Numbered from the stretch's first letter, positions 17,699 through 30,902 are shown. The stretch: DNA of 63,614 bases from Providencia sp. (GCF_003533305.1 NZ_DOEH01000024.1:1-63614), one strand, 5' to 3'. The notes: generated by a model from the sequence alone, not told the origin. Translations and numbers: made by a program.

Positions 17699-18994
17699 TT
17701 ATTTTACAGCATCCCATTTGAATATATTTTCAAGAATTATTGAGATAATAATGCCCATTAATAAGCCATTAGTGACAATAGGTCTTATCATTAATGGAAT
17801 ATCTTGCATATATGTTGGTGGAACACTCATTAAAAATATACCAATAAATAAAGGTAGTGCAAGGCGATAAATATTTCTTGGATTGAGCTCAAGTATGCGA
17901 ATAAAGAGCAAAGAAGACCAAAGTAAAGGCAAGTAAGTCACCATCATAACGGTACTACTGATGACTAAAGGAAACGAAGAAAACAGACTGGATAAAATAG
18001 GAACCAAGCTGATAATTAAAAAGAAAATAGAGCCGATCACAAAAGGTTTTTTGCTGAAATCATTCGTTTGTGTAATGAGTCCGATAGAAGAAACGAAAGG
18101 CGCAAAAGGCACAATACCTAAAGGTGAACAAATAAATGTCATAGTACCGGAAGTAATAAAACTTCTTTTGTACATTGCTGGTGTTGAAGGGGTCTCAGGA
18201 TTGAACATATCAGTCCCTTTGATGGCGCCAAAGGTATTTGAGGTATTGAGTAATGAAGCAATAATGCAGGTCACGACAATACCATAATTGATGGTTTCAA
18301 TTTTACCTAATGGGAAAAGTTGCCAATTAATACTATTTGAAACGGTGGATTCTGATCTGAATAAAATTAAGAATAAAAACCAACCAAGAATTGACCCGAT
18401 AAGTACTGCATATTTATTAATATTTCGAGGAAGAAGTACAATAATCGCAATGATGATCGCCATAATAAATAAAGCAAGTAGGAACGTTTCAAAGTTAATG
18501 TGCACAATATCTGTTGTTGCACTGAATGGGAGACCAAGCATGCCTTTTAGGAATATAGTGATTAAATTCGCACCTAATAAAAACATGAATACAGCCATGA
18601 CACCGGGTGAAAATAGTAAAGCGAGATATTTCCCTGCACCACTAATACCAATTATAACTGTAATAATCCCTGCTATAGCAATACCAACCGCGAAGCTTCC
18701 ACCAATCACTTCAAGAGGTGTGCCTTGAGCTGACTCGGCAAATGTCACTGAAAGAATAGTTCCCCACCATAAACCGGCTGGGCCTTCCATAATTGACCGT
18801 TTATGACCTGCAATAGCTTGAATCAAGCAAGCAACTGATGTTGCAAGGAAGGCATATTGAGTAATTGTTAGTGTTGTTGCATCAGACAGATGAAATGCAG
18901 ATTGTAATGTAGGTGGAATAACAACAGTATTGCAAAAAATAAAAAAGAACCATTGCAGGCCAGACAGACAGTTATCTTTGTTCAAACTAAACAT
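17699..18994 (-). CDS. ybbY: Putative purine permease YbbY (NCS2 family)
   Basis: The 431-residue integral membrane protein has about twelve hydrophobic segments and matches E. coli YbbY: GLQWFFFIFCNTVV--P near the start, IMEGPAGLWWGTIL near 68, IFLKGMLGLPF near 146 and NIYRLALPLFIGIFLMS-PP near 375. NCS2 members carry purines or uracil; the YbbY substrate is not settled. I chose the ATG at 18994 over the GTG at 19000 because it matches the known N-terminus and has AGGAAG upstream. It is third in allP-allB-ybbY, 69 bases after allB. Confidence 0.88.
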   Translation of the reverse strand: MFSLNKDNCLSGLQWFFFIFCNTVVIPPTLQSAFHLSDATTLTITQYAFLATSVACLIQAIAGHKRSIMEGPAGLWWGTILSVTFAESAQGTPLEVIGGSFAVGIAIAGIITVIIGISGAGKYLALLFSPGVMAVFMFLLGANLITIFLKGMLGLPFSATTDIVHINFETFLLALFIMAIIIAIIVLLPRNINKYAVLIGSILGWFLFLILFRSESTVSNSINWQLFPLGKIETINYGIVVTCIIASLLNTSNTFGAIKGTDMFNPETPSTPAMYKRSFITSGTMTFICSPLGIVPFAPFVSSIGLITQTNDFSKKPFVIGSIFFLIISLVPILSSLFSSFPLVISSTVMMVTYLPLLWSSLLFIRILELNPRNIYRLALPLFIGIFLMSVPPTYMQDIPLMIRPIVTNGLLMGIIISIILENIFKWDAVK

Positions 18995-19063
18995 AATCAC
19001 TTCCTATTAAAATGACAATACAGCACACTCAATTAAGCGTGTGCTGTATCGTTCAATACAACA

Positions 19064-20425
19064 TTACTGCTGGTGCTTCAATATAAATTTACCAATTGGG
19101 TTTTTACGCACACCTGTTTTTAACTCATAGATGGTTTCACCACGTAAAATGGTACGAGCAATTTGAGCGCCAATTTCTCGACCAATGTATGGGCTAATTT
19201 TATGACGGTATTCCAAATCTTCAGATTTTAATTCATAAGCTGAGTTAGGTTTGATGAAAACAAAGTCAGCATCTTTACCGATGGTAATAGACCCTTTATG
19301 TTTTAAGCCAAATATTTTCGCGGCATTAGTTGCCATTATTTGGGCAAACAAAGGTAGGCTCATCCCACGTTTCTGAACGGCTTCATCATACATAATATCT
19401 ACACAGTTTTGCATTCCAGCAATACCACCCCAGGATTTAAATACATGACCCTCTTTCATTTCTGGTGGACATGGGGAGTGATCAGAGCCTAAACAATCTA
19501 TTTCACCTTTGAATAATTTCTCCCACATTCCTTTTTGATTCTGTGCATCTCGGATAGGTGGCGAACATTTAGCGGTATTGCCAATTTTGGCAAAGTCATC
19601 AGTTGTAAGGGCAAAATAGTGTGGGCAAGATTCTGCGGTTACCTTTTGACCTTCATTACGCGCTTTGGTGACTTCATCGACACCTTCAGGACTACTAATA
19701 TGGCAGATATGGACTGGGCAATTCGCAACTTTGGCGAGATAAAGCACGCGGCGAATAGCTTCAATTTCAGTATATACAGGGCGAGAGGCAACATAATCAT
19801 GTGCAGTTATCCGTCCTTCAGCCTCAGCTTCAAGGCCTAATGCGTCACAGATTGCTGCATTTTCGCAGTGAATGAGTACGGGAGAACCAAACTCGCTAAT
19901 AATTTCAGCACCACGTAAAAACTGAAAGTCATTAACTTCACGGAAGTCATTATCAATTGTTTTATCACCACAGGTTGCAATAAAGCATTTGAAGCCGACA
20001 ACGCCTACATCATCAAGTTCGTGTAATTTCCCTAGATTATAAGAAACCAATCCCCCGAGTTGTGCTGCATCAACGGATAATTTACCGGAAGCAGCATCAA
20101 ATTTAATTTCAATACTTTCACGGTCAACCGTTGCGGGTAATTGGTTTAAAGGCATCTCGATAATTGTTGTTATACCGCCTTTTGCTGCTGAACGGGTTCC
20201 GGTTTGGTAGCCTTCCCAATGCGTTCTGCCGGGCTCTGATATATGTGCGTGAGGATCAACCATACCTGGAGATACAATTAAACCGACTGCATTTATTTCT
20301 TCTTTAGCACCGGATAAACCCGCGCCAATGGCAGATATTTTGCCATCTTTTATCGCAATATCAGTAATTGTTGCTTCGTTTTCAAGAATGACAGTGCCGT
20401 TTTTAATGATTAAATCGTATGACAT
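19064..20425 (-). CDS. allB: Allantoinase AllB
   Basis: AllB opens allantoin to allantoate. The 453-residue cyclic amidohydrolase shows the metal-binding [15 protein letters not shown] near 55, a [10 protein letters not shown] segment near 145 containing the lysine that is carboxylated in this family, LIHCEN near 183, [12 protein letters not shown] near 235, and the catalytic-Asp segment LGSDHSPCP near 310. The length equals that of E. coli AllB. The start has AAGGA upstream. It lies between the allantoin permease and ybbY genes. As a block, allP-allB-ybbY has the same order as in E. coli but is inverted relative to gcl-hyi-glxR. Confidence 0.96.
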   Translation of the reverse strand: MSYDLIIKNGTVILENEATITDIAIKDGKISAIGAGLSGAKEEINAVGLIVSPGMVDPHAHISEPGRTHWEGYQTGTRSAAKGGITTIIEMPLNQLPATVDRESIEIKFDAASGKLSVDAAQLGGLVSYNLGKLHELDDVGVVGFKCFIATCGDKTIDNDFREVNDFQFLRGAEIISEFGSPVLIHCENAAICDALGLEAEAEGRITAHDYVASRPVYTEIEAIRRVLYLAKVANCPVHICHISSPEGVDEVTKARNEGQKVTAESCPHYFALTTDDFAKIGNTAKCSPPIRDAQNQKGMWEKLFKGEIDCLGSDHSPCPPEMKEGHVFKSWGGIAGMQNCVDIMYDEAVQKRGMSLPLFAQIMATNAAKIFGLKHKGSITIGKDADFVFIKPNSAYELKSEDLEYRHKISPYIGREIGAQIARTILRGETIYELKTGVRKNPIGKFILKHQQ

Positions 20426-20531
20426 AGGTATTCCTTAGATAAGATTATTCTTTCATTTTATTAACATTACTGTTCAGCGTATTATTCGATATATTAAAAA
20501 TTAATGAGCTGAATAGGTTCTTTATTCCAAA

Positions 20532-22022
20532 CTACGCAGGGTTCTTTATTGCAATATCAGAATCCGCATTTAATAAAGCTTCTTTTTGTATTGCTTTTGT
20601 TGTGTCTTTTTTAAATAAAGAGTAGAGAACGAAAGCTAATATCACGCCTGCGAACCAAGATACTCGCGATACAGGTTCAAGTATGGGGATGATTTTTCCA
20701 CCGAGAGAGAAAATAACGGCAATAACAGTGACAACGAATGCCGTAATATTAAATCCGTGTTCATAGAATTTATAATCACCCGCCTTTGTATACAGCACAT
20801 CTAAATTAATTTTCGTACGCATCACAATAAAATAGTGGGATAACATGACACCGACTACAGGACCTAAAATACCGCCGATAATATCTAAGAAAGTATAAAT
20901 GCTGTCCTGATTTTCAATTAATTTCCAAGGCATGATTAATACACTGATAATACTGGCGATGATAACACCGTGACGATAAGTTAATTTTGATGGATACAAT
21001 GATGCAATTTGATAGCCTGCTGGGATAATGTTACCTGCCGCATTTGTTGAAATCGTGGCCATCAATATGACAATAACAGCAAATAGTGACGCGTATAAAC
21101 TATCCCATTTTTGCACAATGTCGAGAACGTTCCATGTATCTACACCGTAGTGAATACTAGCGCCTGCTAATATACACACACTGCTGATAGCAAAGAGTAA
21201 GTAGGCAACAAGTAAACCGGCGGTTTGTCCAAAGGCTTGTTTCTTGAAACTAGATGAATATTGCGTGAAGTCTGAGGCATTTACCGCAGGTGCAGCCCAG
21301 ACCGCGACCACGCTATTAATTACGATGAAAAAGAAAAAGACTTTACTTGGCGCTTCGCTAATTCCGTTTGGAATATAGTCAAGAATAGGTTGAATACCTA
21401 CTAAAGAGATTGACCAGATTGCCATACCACCAAATAGTATGTAGATACAAGGATTTAAGATTGCAGTCAGTTTATTGAGTACTTTACCGCCACCGAGTCC
21501 GATAGCGACATTCATGGCCCAAAAAATAATAAACACCATGAAAGCAGGAATCGTCACACCCATATAGGTTTCGCCATTACCGATGTTTAAAAATTCAGGC
21601 CAAATTTTACCAATGAGAATTAATAAGGCCAGTGAACCGGTAAAACATTGCAAGCCAAACCACATAATCGCTGCAACACATCCTCTTAATATTCCTGGGA
21701 AAAGTGAACCTTTGATACCATAAGATGCACGAAGTAGCATGGGAAATGGAATACCATATTTAGAGCCGGCAGCACCATTCATTACCATGATAAATGCAAT
21801 ACAAATGGAGCTAAGTACAATAGCAAACATGATATTCATGGTTGAGAGACCTAAAATGAAAAAGCCGCCCACCATTAGGTAATTTGGAACGTTGTGTACA
21901 GATCCCATCCAGAGAGTAAAATAATTAAATGCTTTCCATGTTCTTTGCTCGGGATCTTTAGGTAATAGGTCATCAGTGTAACCACGTTCACGATAAATCT
22001 CTTTTTCGTTTGATCGGTTCAT
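20532..22022 (-). CDS. allP: Allantoin permease (NCS1 family, AllP/YbbW)
   Basis: The 496-residue protein has about twelve membrane segments and NCS1 landmarks. These are DLLPKDPEQRTWKAFNYFTLWMG (about 18-40), GSKYGIPFPMLLRASYGIKG (about 86-105), the central NASDFTQYS (about 249-257) and the helix-breaking TNAAGNIIPAGYQIA (about 325-340). E. coli YbbW (AllP) transports allantoin by proton symport. The gene leads allP-allB-ybbY and is divergent from glycerate kinase. The C-terminal 15 residues are polar and variable. Confidence 0.9.
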   Translation of the reverse strand: MNRSNEKEIYRERGYTDDLLPKDPEQRTWKAFNYFTLWMGSVHNVPNYLMVGGFFILGLSTMNIMFAIVLSSICIAFIMVMNGAAGSKYGIPFPMLLRASYGIKGSLFPGILRGCVAAIMWFGLQCFTGSLALLILIGKIWPEFLNIGNGETYMGVTIPAFMVFIIFWAMNVAIGLGGGKVLNKLTAILNPCIYILFGGMAIWSISLVGIQPILDYIPNGISEAPSKVFFFFIVINSVVAVWAAPAVNASDFTQYSSSFKKQAFGQTAGLLVAYLLFAISSVCILAGASIHYGVDTWNVLDIVQKWDSLYASLFAVIVILMATISTNAAGNIIPAGYQIASLYPSKLTYRHGVIIASIISVLIMPWKLIENQDSIYTFLDIIGGILGPVVGVMLSHYFIVMRTKINLDVLYTKAGDYKFYEHGFNITAFVVTVIAVIFSLGGKIIPILEPVSRVSWFAGVILAFVLYSLFKKDTTKAIQKEALLNADSDIAIKNPA

Positions 22023-22760
22023 ATATGTGTCCTTTCACGCATATAATTTAAATATGAAAGCGAGAGATTTAACTAATCGAATTTTTAATAAAATACCAAA
22101 GTTATTATTTCAAAATTTTAAACAATCTTATTTTTTATATATGCGTCAACTTAATAACTTATTATTTATATATAGTTATTAGTTAACTTTATTTTATTAT
22201 TATTACTAGCAGTTTTTAATTATTTCTTGGGTTTAATATAGCCACCCTTAACTCTGATAGGCAATGTATTTTTAAGAAAATTTTCCAAAAAATAGATCTA
22301 GAGCACTATTATGTTTTAAAGTTAATAAAAAACATATAGTTACAATTTTAATTTGTGGTTTTATTTTAACTTCATAAGTTATTTAAATGATTTTATTGTG
22401 AATTAAATTAACATTAACTCATTTTTTAGTGATTTAACGCTATTTCGTTTGATTTAATAGAATGTTTCTTGAGTTTATTTTTTTAACACGTTGTTATTTA
22501 TGGTTAATTTTAATTGGAAAATTTTTCCATTTAATCTTTTAAATTGTGATTCTTCTGATACAATAGCGTTAATTAGATAGTTAAGCTTTCGTTTAAGTTA
22601 CCATGATGATTAAAAATAAAGACTTAGATCTTAAGATGAGGTTTTTAATTTCCTAAAATAGCGATAAATAATCTAATACATTTAGCTAATAAGAGATAAT
22701 AATTACTCATGAGAGTGCTATTATTAAAAAATGACTCAGTTTTCGATAGGTGATCATATT
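22023..22760. promoter_or_regulatory. Divergent allP / glxK regulatory region
   Basis: These 738 bases are extremely AT-rich and contain no convincing gene. The strongest element is the AllR-type palindrome at 22514-22530. A weaker relative (AAGAAAATTTTCCAA at 22274-22288) has only one good half-site. The region must hold two divergent promoters. Its length is unusual for this gene-dense window, and I see nothing else in it. Confidence 0.5.
22514..22530. promoter_or_regulatory. Probable AllR operator between allP and glxK
   Basis: TTGGAAAATTTTTCCAT matches the allA and gcl palindromes at 16 of 17 positions; only the last base breaks symmetry. It lies about 230 bases before glxK and about 490 bases before allP. 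Its presence suggests AllR also controls allP-allB-ybbY, glxK, or both. Confidence 0.65.
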
Positions 22761-23900
22761 ATGAAAATTATCATAGCTCCCGATTCTTTCAAAGAAAGCA
22801 TGTGTGCAGAAGTTGCAGCAAAAGCCGTTATGAAAGGATTTAAAATGGTATTTCCAGATGCACAATATGTCTGTTTACCTATTGCCGATGGTGGCGAAGG
22901 CACAGTTGATGCATTTATCGCAGCAGTAGGGGGCGAACGAGTCACCATAAAGGTTAAAGGCCCTCTTGGTGAGCCAACAATGGCATATTATGGTTTATTA
23001 GCGGCTAGGAAAACCGCCGTTATCGAAATGGCTCAAGCTAGCGGATTAATGTTAGTGGTTCCCGAACAACGAAATCCAATGCTGACGAGTAGTTATGGTA
23101 CTGGGCAATTGATTCAAGATGCGCTTGATAAAGGTGTTTCTCAGATTATTTTAGGTATTGGTGGTAGTGCGACAGTGGATGGTGGGGTCGGCATGCTACA
23201 AGCTCTTGGCGCAGTTTTTTATGATGATAAACAAAATGTACTGGGTACTGGCGGTAAGGTCTTAAATCAAATCGCAAAGATTGATATTTCGGGGCTAGAC
23301 TCTCGTCTATTGGACTGCTCAATGAGTGTGGCTTGTGATGTGGATAATCCATTAGTCGGTACTCGTGGTGCGGCTGCGGTGTTTGGTCCACAAAAAGGAG
23401 CAACACCTGAAATGGTCATTGAACTTGAAAAAGGATTAAATCGACTTGCGGATGTTATTGAGCAGGTTAAAGGCCAAAACTATCGTCATCTAGCCGGCGG
23501 CGGTGCCGCTGGGGGTATCTCTGTTGCCGCAGCGGCATTTATGAATGCACAATTAAAGCCTGGGATTGATATTGTTATTGAGGCGGTCAAATTAGAACAG
23601 GAAATCGTGGATACCTCATTAGTGATTGTAGGGGAAGGAAGCATGGATGGGCAAACCGCTGGCGGTAAAGCGCCAATAGGTATTGCTAAAGTAGCTGCAA
23701 AACATCATGTTCCCGTGATAGCACTTAGTGGTGTTTTAGGTGATGGTGTGGAAGGATTACATCAAGAAGGGATTGATGCGTTTTTTAGTATCTTACCTCG
23801 CCTATCTAAATTGGACGAAGCATTAACACAAGGTGAGATTAACTTACAGCAAACCGCGTATAACGTCGCTACAGTACTTAAGATAGGGCAACAGCTATAA
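22761..23900 (+). CDS. glxK: Glycerate 2-kinase (GlxK/GarK type)
   Basis: The enzyme phosphorylates D-glycerate to 2-phosphoglycerate, completing the glyoxylate branch. The 379-residue protein shows [13 protein letters not shown] at the start, [13 protein letters not shown] near 44, [17 protein letters not shown] near 132, and GGGAAGGIS near 250, with [20 protein letters not shown] near 292. I chose the ATG at 22761, which aligns with family N-termini and has an AGG-containing site upstream. An in-frame ATG 30 bases earlier has no ribosome binding site. GlxK and GarK are hard to tell apart; the symbol follows context. Confidence 0.9.
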   Translation: MKIIIAPDSFKESMCAEVAAKAVMKGFKMVFPDAQYVCLPIADGGEGTVDAFIAAVGGERVTIKVKGPLGEPTMAYYGLLAARKTAVIEMAQASGLMLVVPEQRNPMLTSSYGTGQLIQDALDKGVSQIILGIGGSATVDGGVGMLQALGAVFYDDKQNVLGTGGKVLNQIAKIDISGLDSRLLDCSMSVACDVDNPLVGTRGAAAVFGPQKGATPEMVIELEKGLNRLADVIEQVKGQNYRHLAGGGAAGGISVAAAAFMNAQLKPGIDIVIEAVKLEQEIVDTSLVIVGEGSMDGQTAGGKAPIGIAKVAAKHHVPVIALSGVLGDGVEGLHQEGIDAFFSILPRLSKLDEALTQGEINLQQTAYNVATVLKIGQQL

Positions 23901-23944
23901 ACCAAGAAATAAGAACCATAGATGGGTTGCATTAACCAATAAAG

Positions 23945-23988
23945 AAAAACCCGTGGTATTCAGTTTAAAACTGCTACCACGGGTTTTT
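23945..23988. terminator. Bidirectional terminator between glxK and dcuA
   Basis: CCCGTGGTA (23950-23958) pairs with TACCACGGG (23975-23983). The stem is flanked by AAAAA on the left and TTTTT on the right, so it can terminate both the glxK transcript and the dcuA transcript. Confidence 0.9.
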
Positions 23989-24017
23989 ATGATATTAATT
24001 CGTTTTTTTTACCACAA

Positions 24018-25340
24018 CTACAGCATCATACCGCCAAATAGGAAGCCGAATGTAACGGCTAATGCAACGGCGATAGTACCTGGTATAAAGAATGGGTGGT
24101 TAAAGACTAAGCGACCAATACGTGTTGTCCCGGTATCATCCATTTGAACCGCCGCAACAAGTGTTGGGTAAGTTGGCAGAATGAACAGGCCTGATACCGC
24201 TGCAAAAGAAGCGATGGCAGTCAGTGGGCTAACATGCAGTGCTAATGCCATTGGCATCAGTGCTTTAGCAGTTGCAGCTTGTGAATAAAGAAGAGCTGAA
24301 CAGAAGAAGAAGATAACTGCTAACATCCAAGAGTGTTCGTGGATTAGGTCACCCGCAGTTGCTTTGATCCAGTCTAAGTTATGTTGTACGAAAGTATCAC
24401 CTAACCAAGCCACACCTAAGATACAGATACATGCACTCATACCTGCTTTAAATGTACTTGAGTTGAGGATAGCATCCGTATTGACACGGCACAGTACAGT
24501 GATCAGTGTTGCAACAGTTAACATGATGATCAAAATGGCATTCGTCGTATTCATCAACGGTGTTTCAACGATCCCTAAACTTGGGCTGTTAATGATTGCA
24601 TAAGCAACGACACTCACAACACCTAATAGAAATAGCAGAACAGAGGCTTTAGCACCGTCTTTGATTTCTTTTACTTGGCTACCACGTAGTTCAACTAAAC
24701 CTTCAGCTAAACGTTTTTGATAGATTGGGTCATCAGAAAGTTTAGAGTTGAAAGTCCAAGAGATGATGAATGACATCAAAATAATCGCAAGGAATGTTGA
24801 TGGCAATAAAATCCCTAACAGCGTGATGTAGCTGACAGTGTTACCTGCACCCATCATTGCTGGATTTTCCATAACAGAGGCCATATAGACAACTGCTGCA
24901 GAAATTGGTGATGCAGTGATACCTATCTGCGCTGCAACTACGGCGGTAGATAGTGGACGACATGGTTTCACACCTTGCTCTTTCGCAACTTCAGCAATAA
25001 CAGGTAGTGTTGCTAATGAAATATTACCTGTACCTGCAAATAGCGTCAGAAAATAAGTCACGATAGGGGCTAGGATCGTGATGTATTTTGGATTACGACG
25101 TAATAATTTTTCTGTTTGAGCAACCAAATAATCGAGACCACCTGCAATTTGCATTGCAGAGATGGCAGCGATAACAGCCATGATAATAGAGATTACGTCA
25201 AATGGAATTGTGCCCGGTTTCACGCCAATAGCTGCGAGTACCAAAACACCTAGGCCACCGGCAAAGCCGATACCTATCCCACCAAGACGGGCCCCCAAAA
25301 AAATGGCCAGCAGAACAATAATAAATTCTACGGCTAACAT
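24018..25340 (-). CDS. dcuA: Anaerobic C4-dicarboxylate transporter DcuA
   Basis: DcuA exchanges aspartate, fumarate, malate and succinate across the inner membrane. The 440-residue protein has at least ten hydrophobic segments and follows E. coli DcuA closely: VLLAIFLGARLGGIGIGFAG near 8, FAGTGNISLATLPVIAEVAKEQGVKP near 116, NSKLSDDPIY near 208 and FILPTYPTLVAAVQMDDTGTTRIG near 385. The gene follows aspA on the minus strand, as in E. coli, with a terminator hairpin between them. Aspartate imported here would be deaminated by AspA. Confidence 0.95.
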   Translation of the reverse strand: MLAVEFIIVLLAIFLGARLGGIGIGFAGGLGVLVLAAIGVKPGTIPFDVISIIMAVIAAISAMQIAGGLDYLVAQTEKLLRRNPKYITILAPIVTYFLTLFAGTGNISLATLPVIAEVAKEQGVKPCRPLSTAVVAAQIGITASPISAAVVYMASVMENPAMMGAGNTVSYITLLGILLPSTFLAIILMSFIISWTFNSKLSDDPIYQKRLAEGLVELRGSQVKEIKDGAKASVLLFLLGVVSVVAYAIINSPSLGIVETPLMNTTNAILIIMLTVATLITVLCRVNTDAILNSSTFKAGMSACICILGVAWLGDTFVQHNLDWIKATAGDLIHEHSWMLAVIFFFCSALLYSQAATAKALMPMALALHVSPLTAIASFAAVSGLFILPTYPTLVAAVQMDDTGTTRIGRLVFNHPFFIPGTIAVALAVTFGFLFGGMML

Positions 25341-25417
25341 AGTGCTTACTCCTCGATAAAATGAAAATTAAAATTATGAAAATATTATGTTAATTTTTTG
25401 TATGTGCATTAATCAAA

Positions 25418-25450
25418 AAAGGCACGCTTTCTAATGAGAGGCGTGCCTTT
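25418..25450 (-). terminator. Terminator between aspA and dcuA
   Basis: AAAGGCACGC (25418-25427) pairs with GCGTGCCTTT (25441-25450). On the minus strand the hairpin is followed by a T-run, so it would end or attenuate aspA transcription before dcuA. Confidence 0.85.
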
Positions 25451-25484
25451 ATTTTTAAGTATTATTTATGATTTGCATCTATTT

Positions 25485-26909
25485 TTAGTCATCAAATCTT
25501 TTTGCTTTGTAAGCTGGGTGTTTTAAGTTCTCAACAGAGAAAATATCATCCAATTCAGCTTCAGTCAGTAGACCACGCTCAAGTACGACTTCGCGGACAC
25601 TTTTACCTGTTTCAGCACAAATTTTACCCACGATATCACCATTATGGTGACCGATGAATGGGTTTAAGTAAGTGACGATACCGATAGAGTTAAACACGAA
25701 TGCTTCACAGATTTCTTTATTCACTGTGATGCCATCGACGCATTTCTCGACGAGGTTGCGACAAGCGTTATTTAGCAGCGAAATTGATTCAAACATTGCT
25801 TGACCAATTGCTGGTTCCATAACGTTTAACTGCAACTGACCAGCTTCTGCTGCCATCATTACGCAAATATCGTTACCCATAACTTTAAAGCAAGCTTGGT
25901 TCACAACTTCTGGAATAACAGGGTTAACTTTTGCTGGCATGATTGAAGAACCTGCTTGTAATTCTGGCAGATTAATTTCTTTCAATCCAGTACGTGGACC
26001 TGAAGACAACAAACGTAAGTCATTACAGATTTTAGACAATTTAACTGCAAGACGTTTCAATGCCGCATGAACGGTAATGTAAGCACCACAGTCAGATGTT
26101 GCTTCGATGAGGTCTTCTGCTGGAACACAAGCTAGGCCTGTAACCTCAGCTAATTTCTCAACTGCAAGTTTTTGATAACCAGGAGCAGTATTCAGACCAG
26201 TACCGATAGCCGTTGCACCTAAGTTAACTTCAAGCAGTAAATCGATGCTGCGTTTTAAGTTTTTCTCTTCTTCTTTTAAAAGAGTTGCAAAAGCATGGAA
26301 TTCTTGACCAACAGTCATTGGAACAGCATCCTGCAACTGGGTACGACCCATTTTCAGAATGTCTTTGTATTCTTCTGCTTTTCTTTCGAAACCTTTTTTC
26401 AGGTAAGTAACAGATTCAATTAATTTTAATACAGAGTTGTACACTGCGATACGGAACCCGGTAGGGTATGCATCGTTGGTAGATTGGCTTTTATTCAAAT
26501 GGTCATTTGGGTTTAGGAACTCATATTCCCCTTTCTTATGACCCATTAGTTCAAGACCAATGTTTGCCAGAACTTCGTTGGTATTCATGTTGAGTGATGT
26601 ACCCGCACCACCTTGGAATACGTCAACAGGGAACTGGTCCATACATTTACCATCGTTCAAAATCACATCACATGCTTTGATGATAGTTTCCGCAATACTA
26701 CGCGGAATAGTGTGTTGCTCTTTATTAGCTAAAGCGGCGGCTTTTTTTACCATAACCATGCCACGGATAAACTCTGGGACATCATTGATGGTGCGGTCAC
26801 TTATATAAAAGTTTTCAATCGCACGTAGAGTATGAACACCATAATAGGCATCTGCTGGAACTTCTTTCTTACCTAACAGGTCTTCTTCGATACGAAAATT
26901 GTTTGACAT
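25485..26909 (-). CDS. aspA: Aspartate ammonia-lyase AspA
   Basis: AspA deaminates L-aspartate to fumarate and ammonia. The 474-residue protein shows the fumarase/aspartase signature [16 protein letters not shown] near 316 and the N-terminal [27 protein letters not shown] is near 143, and the C-terminal [15 protein letters not shown] follows. An open frame extends 32 codons further upstream. I chose the ATG at 26909 because it gives the family N-terminus ([10 protein letters not shown]) and has AAGGTT upstream. A perfect CRP-type site lies in the upstream region. Confidence 0.96.
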   Translation of the reverse strand: MSNNFRIEEDLLGKKEVPADAYYGVHTLRAIENFYISDRTINDVPEFIRGMVMVKKAAALANKEQHTIPRSIAETIIKACDVILNDGKCMDQFPVDVFQGGAGTSLNMNTNEVLANIGLELMGHKKGEYEFLNPNDHLNKSQSTNDAYPTGFRIAVYNSVLKLIESVTYLKKGFERKAEEYKDILKMGRTQLQDAVPMTVGQEFHAFATLLKEEEKNLKRSIDLLLEVNLGATAIGTGLNTAPGYQKLAVEKLAEVTGLACVPAEDLIEATSDCGAYITVHAALKRLAVKLSKICNDLRLLSSGPRTGLKEINLPELQAGSSIMPAKVNPVIPEVVNQACFKVMGNDICVMMAAEAGQLQLNVMEPAIGQAMFESISLLNNACRNLVEKCVDGITVNKEICEAFVFNSIGIVTYLNPFIGHHNGDIVGKICAETGKSVREVVLERGLLTEAELDDIFSVENLKHPAYKAKRFDD

Positions 26910-27319
26910 GAGAACCTTCTTAATTAGATTACAGTTACTGTCCGTTTTATGCGCTTCTAAAAAAATATATATACCGTGAAACAAAACTTTGCAGGTGGTT
27001 AACACCTATTACTCCGTTGTCAGCATTATGTTCTACTGATTTATGGGTAGATCATATGCTTTTACACAGATAATGCCTTGAACCTAGATCACTATATAGT
27101 TTGATTTATGAAACAGATTTCACGATGTGTGATCTGAGTCACAGATAAGTGCTACTAACTAAAAAAAACCAACAGTTGAAATACGTTATATTCATCCCAA
27201 TTATTATGGCTATACTAAAGAAAAAAGCGAATATTGAACGTTGTCTCTTAGATGCAGTTCACAAAGGTTTCCCTAGAGGCATTAAATAGTTGATAGCTTA
27301 TTGAAATAAAGGAGAACTT
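26910..27319. promoter_or_regulatory. Divergent aspA / fxsA regulatory region
   Basis: These 410 bases hold no gene. The clear element is the CRP palindrome at 27128-27143. Several AT-rich blocks could be promoters but I could not single out one. Confidence 0.5.
27128..27143. promoter_or_regulatory. CRP-binding site upstream of aspA and fxsA
   Basis: TGTGATCTGAGTCACA has both perfect CRP half-sites (TGTGA and TCACA) with a 6-base centre. It lies about 219 bases before the aspA start and about 177 before fxsA. aspA is catabolite-controlled in E. coli, so aspA is the likelier target. Confidence 0.8.
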
Positions 27320-28308
<989 letters not shown>

Positions 28309-28347
28309 TTTTCACTTAAAACTTCTCAACTAACGAAAAGAATTTGA

Positions 28348-30003
<1,656 letters not shown>

Positions 30004-30477
30004 GCCATTTGGCTGCATTATGCTCCAATCGCTCTAGTGGATGACACTAGAGATGGTGAAGCCTAATAAGACCGGCATTGTTAGTTTACCTAGCGATGCC
30101 GGTTTTTTTATTGCTAACAATTGTGCTTTGCAATTATTTTTGCGCAAAGGTAGTGCATCAGGTTATATTTAGCGTAAGGTAAAAAATGGTCTAAATAAGT
30201 AAAGAACAGAACGGGGTGTATTGGTGGTTTTGTGGTAAACTCTATTCGACTGATGGTATATGAAAACGTGAATATTGATTACTTTTAGTTAGCGCGTTAA
30301 CGACATTCGAATTTTATCGCCCAATAGGGTGTGAATTTTGGCTCTATCGCTGTTTAGAAATGTAGATGAAAATCTAAGTGTTTCATAAAATAGAGTTATA
30401 AAACAAATGATTGGACGATATTAACTAAAGGCATTTTCAAACCAGCTGCAAAAACATAATGAATAATGAGGGAAAAC
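30004..30477. other. Gene-free stretch between groEL and yjeI
   Basis: Apart from the groEL terminator at 30071-30109 I see no gene or clear dyad in these 474 bases. The yjeI promoter must lie here; the part from 30110 to 30460 is AT-rich with no obvious operator. Confidence 0.5.
30071..30109 (+). terminator. Terminator of groES-groEL
   Basis: ACCGGCAT (30071-30078) pairs with ATGCCGGT (30096-30103), followed by TTTTTT. A standard intrinsic terminator. Confidence 0.92.
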
Positions 30478-30822
30478 ATGCGAATTAAAGTATTGCTTGG
30501 TGCTGCTGCATTGCTGCTGTTAGCAGGTTGTACGACAACCACTAATTTATCTTCAGCAGGCTCACAAGTTCGTTTTGTTGAAAATCAACCTGGAAGTGAT
30601 TGCCAGCTTCTTGGTCAGGTCGCAGGGACTCAAAGCAACTGGTTGAGTGGTGTGAATAATGAATCTAGCGCTATGCGCAGTGCTGCTAACGATTTACGTA
30701 ATAAAGCAGCAGCAATGGGTGGTAATGTGATTTTTGGCGCAACTAGCCCGAGTGAAACCATTCTTTCTAGTTTCATACCCGTAGACAGTAAAATGATTGG
30801 CCAAGTTTATAAGTGCCCTTAA
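30478..30822 (+). CDS. yjeI: Lipoprotein of the DUF4156 family (YjeI)
   Basis: This 114-residue protein has a lipoprotein signal peptide: hydrophobic residues at about 5-17 and the lipobox LLAGC with the lipidated Cys at about 18. The mature part matches DUF4156: V-F---PG-DCQLLGQV-G-Q and the alanine/asparagine-rich MRSAANDLRNKAA-MGGN-I. Its function is unknown. I chose the ATG at 30478 over one 12 bases upstream because GAGGG lies just ahead. In E. coli it also follows groEL. It converges on epmB with a shared terminator between them. Confidence 0.88.
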   Translation: MRIKVLLGAAALLLLAGCTTTTNLSSAGSQVRFVENQPGSDCQLLGQVAGTQSNWLSGVNNESSAMRSAANDLRNKAAAMGGNVIFGATSPSETILSSFIPVDSKMIGQVYKCP

Positions 30823-30833
30823 AATGAATTAAT

Positions 30834-30897
30834 AACGCCCGATTGAAACTATTTGATTTTGGATTACTCAATAGTTTTCAGTAATTCGGGCGTTTTT
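30834..30897. terminator. Bidirectional long-stem terminator between yjeI and epmB
   Basis: AACGCCCGA (30834-30842) pairs with TCGGGCGTT (30886-30894). A second inner stem joins GAAACTATTTGA (30845-30856) to TCAATAGTTTTC (30868-30879). T residues follow on the plus strand. The convergent genes on both sides fit a shared terminator. Confidence 0.8.
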
Positions 30898-30902
30898 CAA
30901 TT

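Noticed and set aside
17961..18728. Plus-strand open frames opposite ybbY
   Set aside because: They are antisense shadows of a well-matched membrane protein gene; their hydrophobic and Lys/Ile-rich make-up mirrors the ybbY codons.
22274..22288. Possible fourth AllR operator (AAGAAAATTTTCCAA)
   Set aside because: Only the right half-site fits. The central spacing is one base short and the left arm does not match, so it may be chance in AT-rich sequence.
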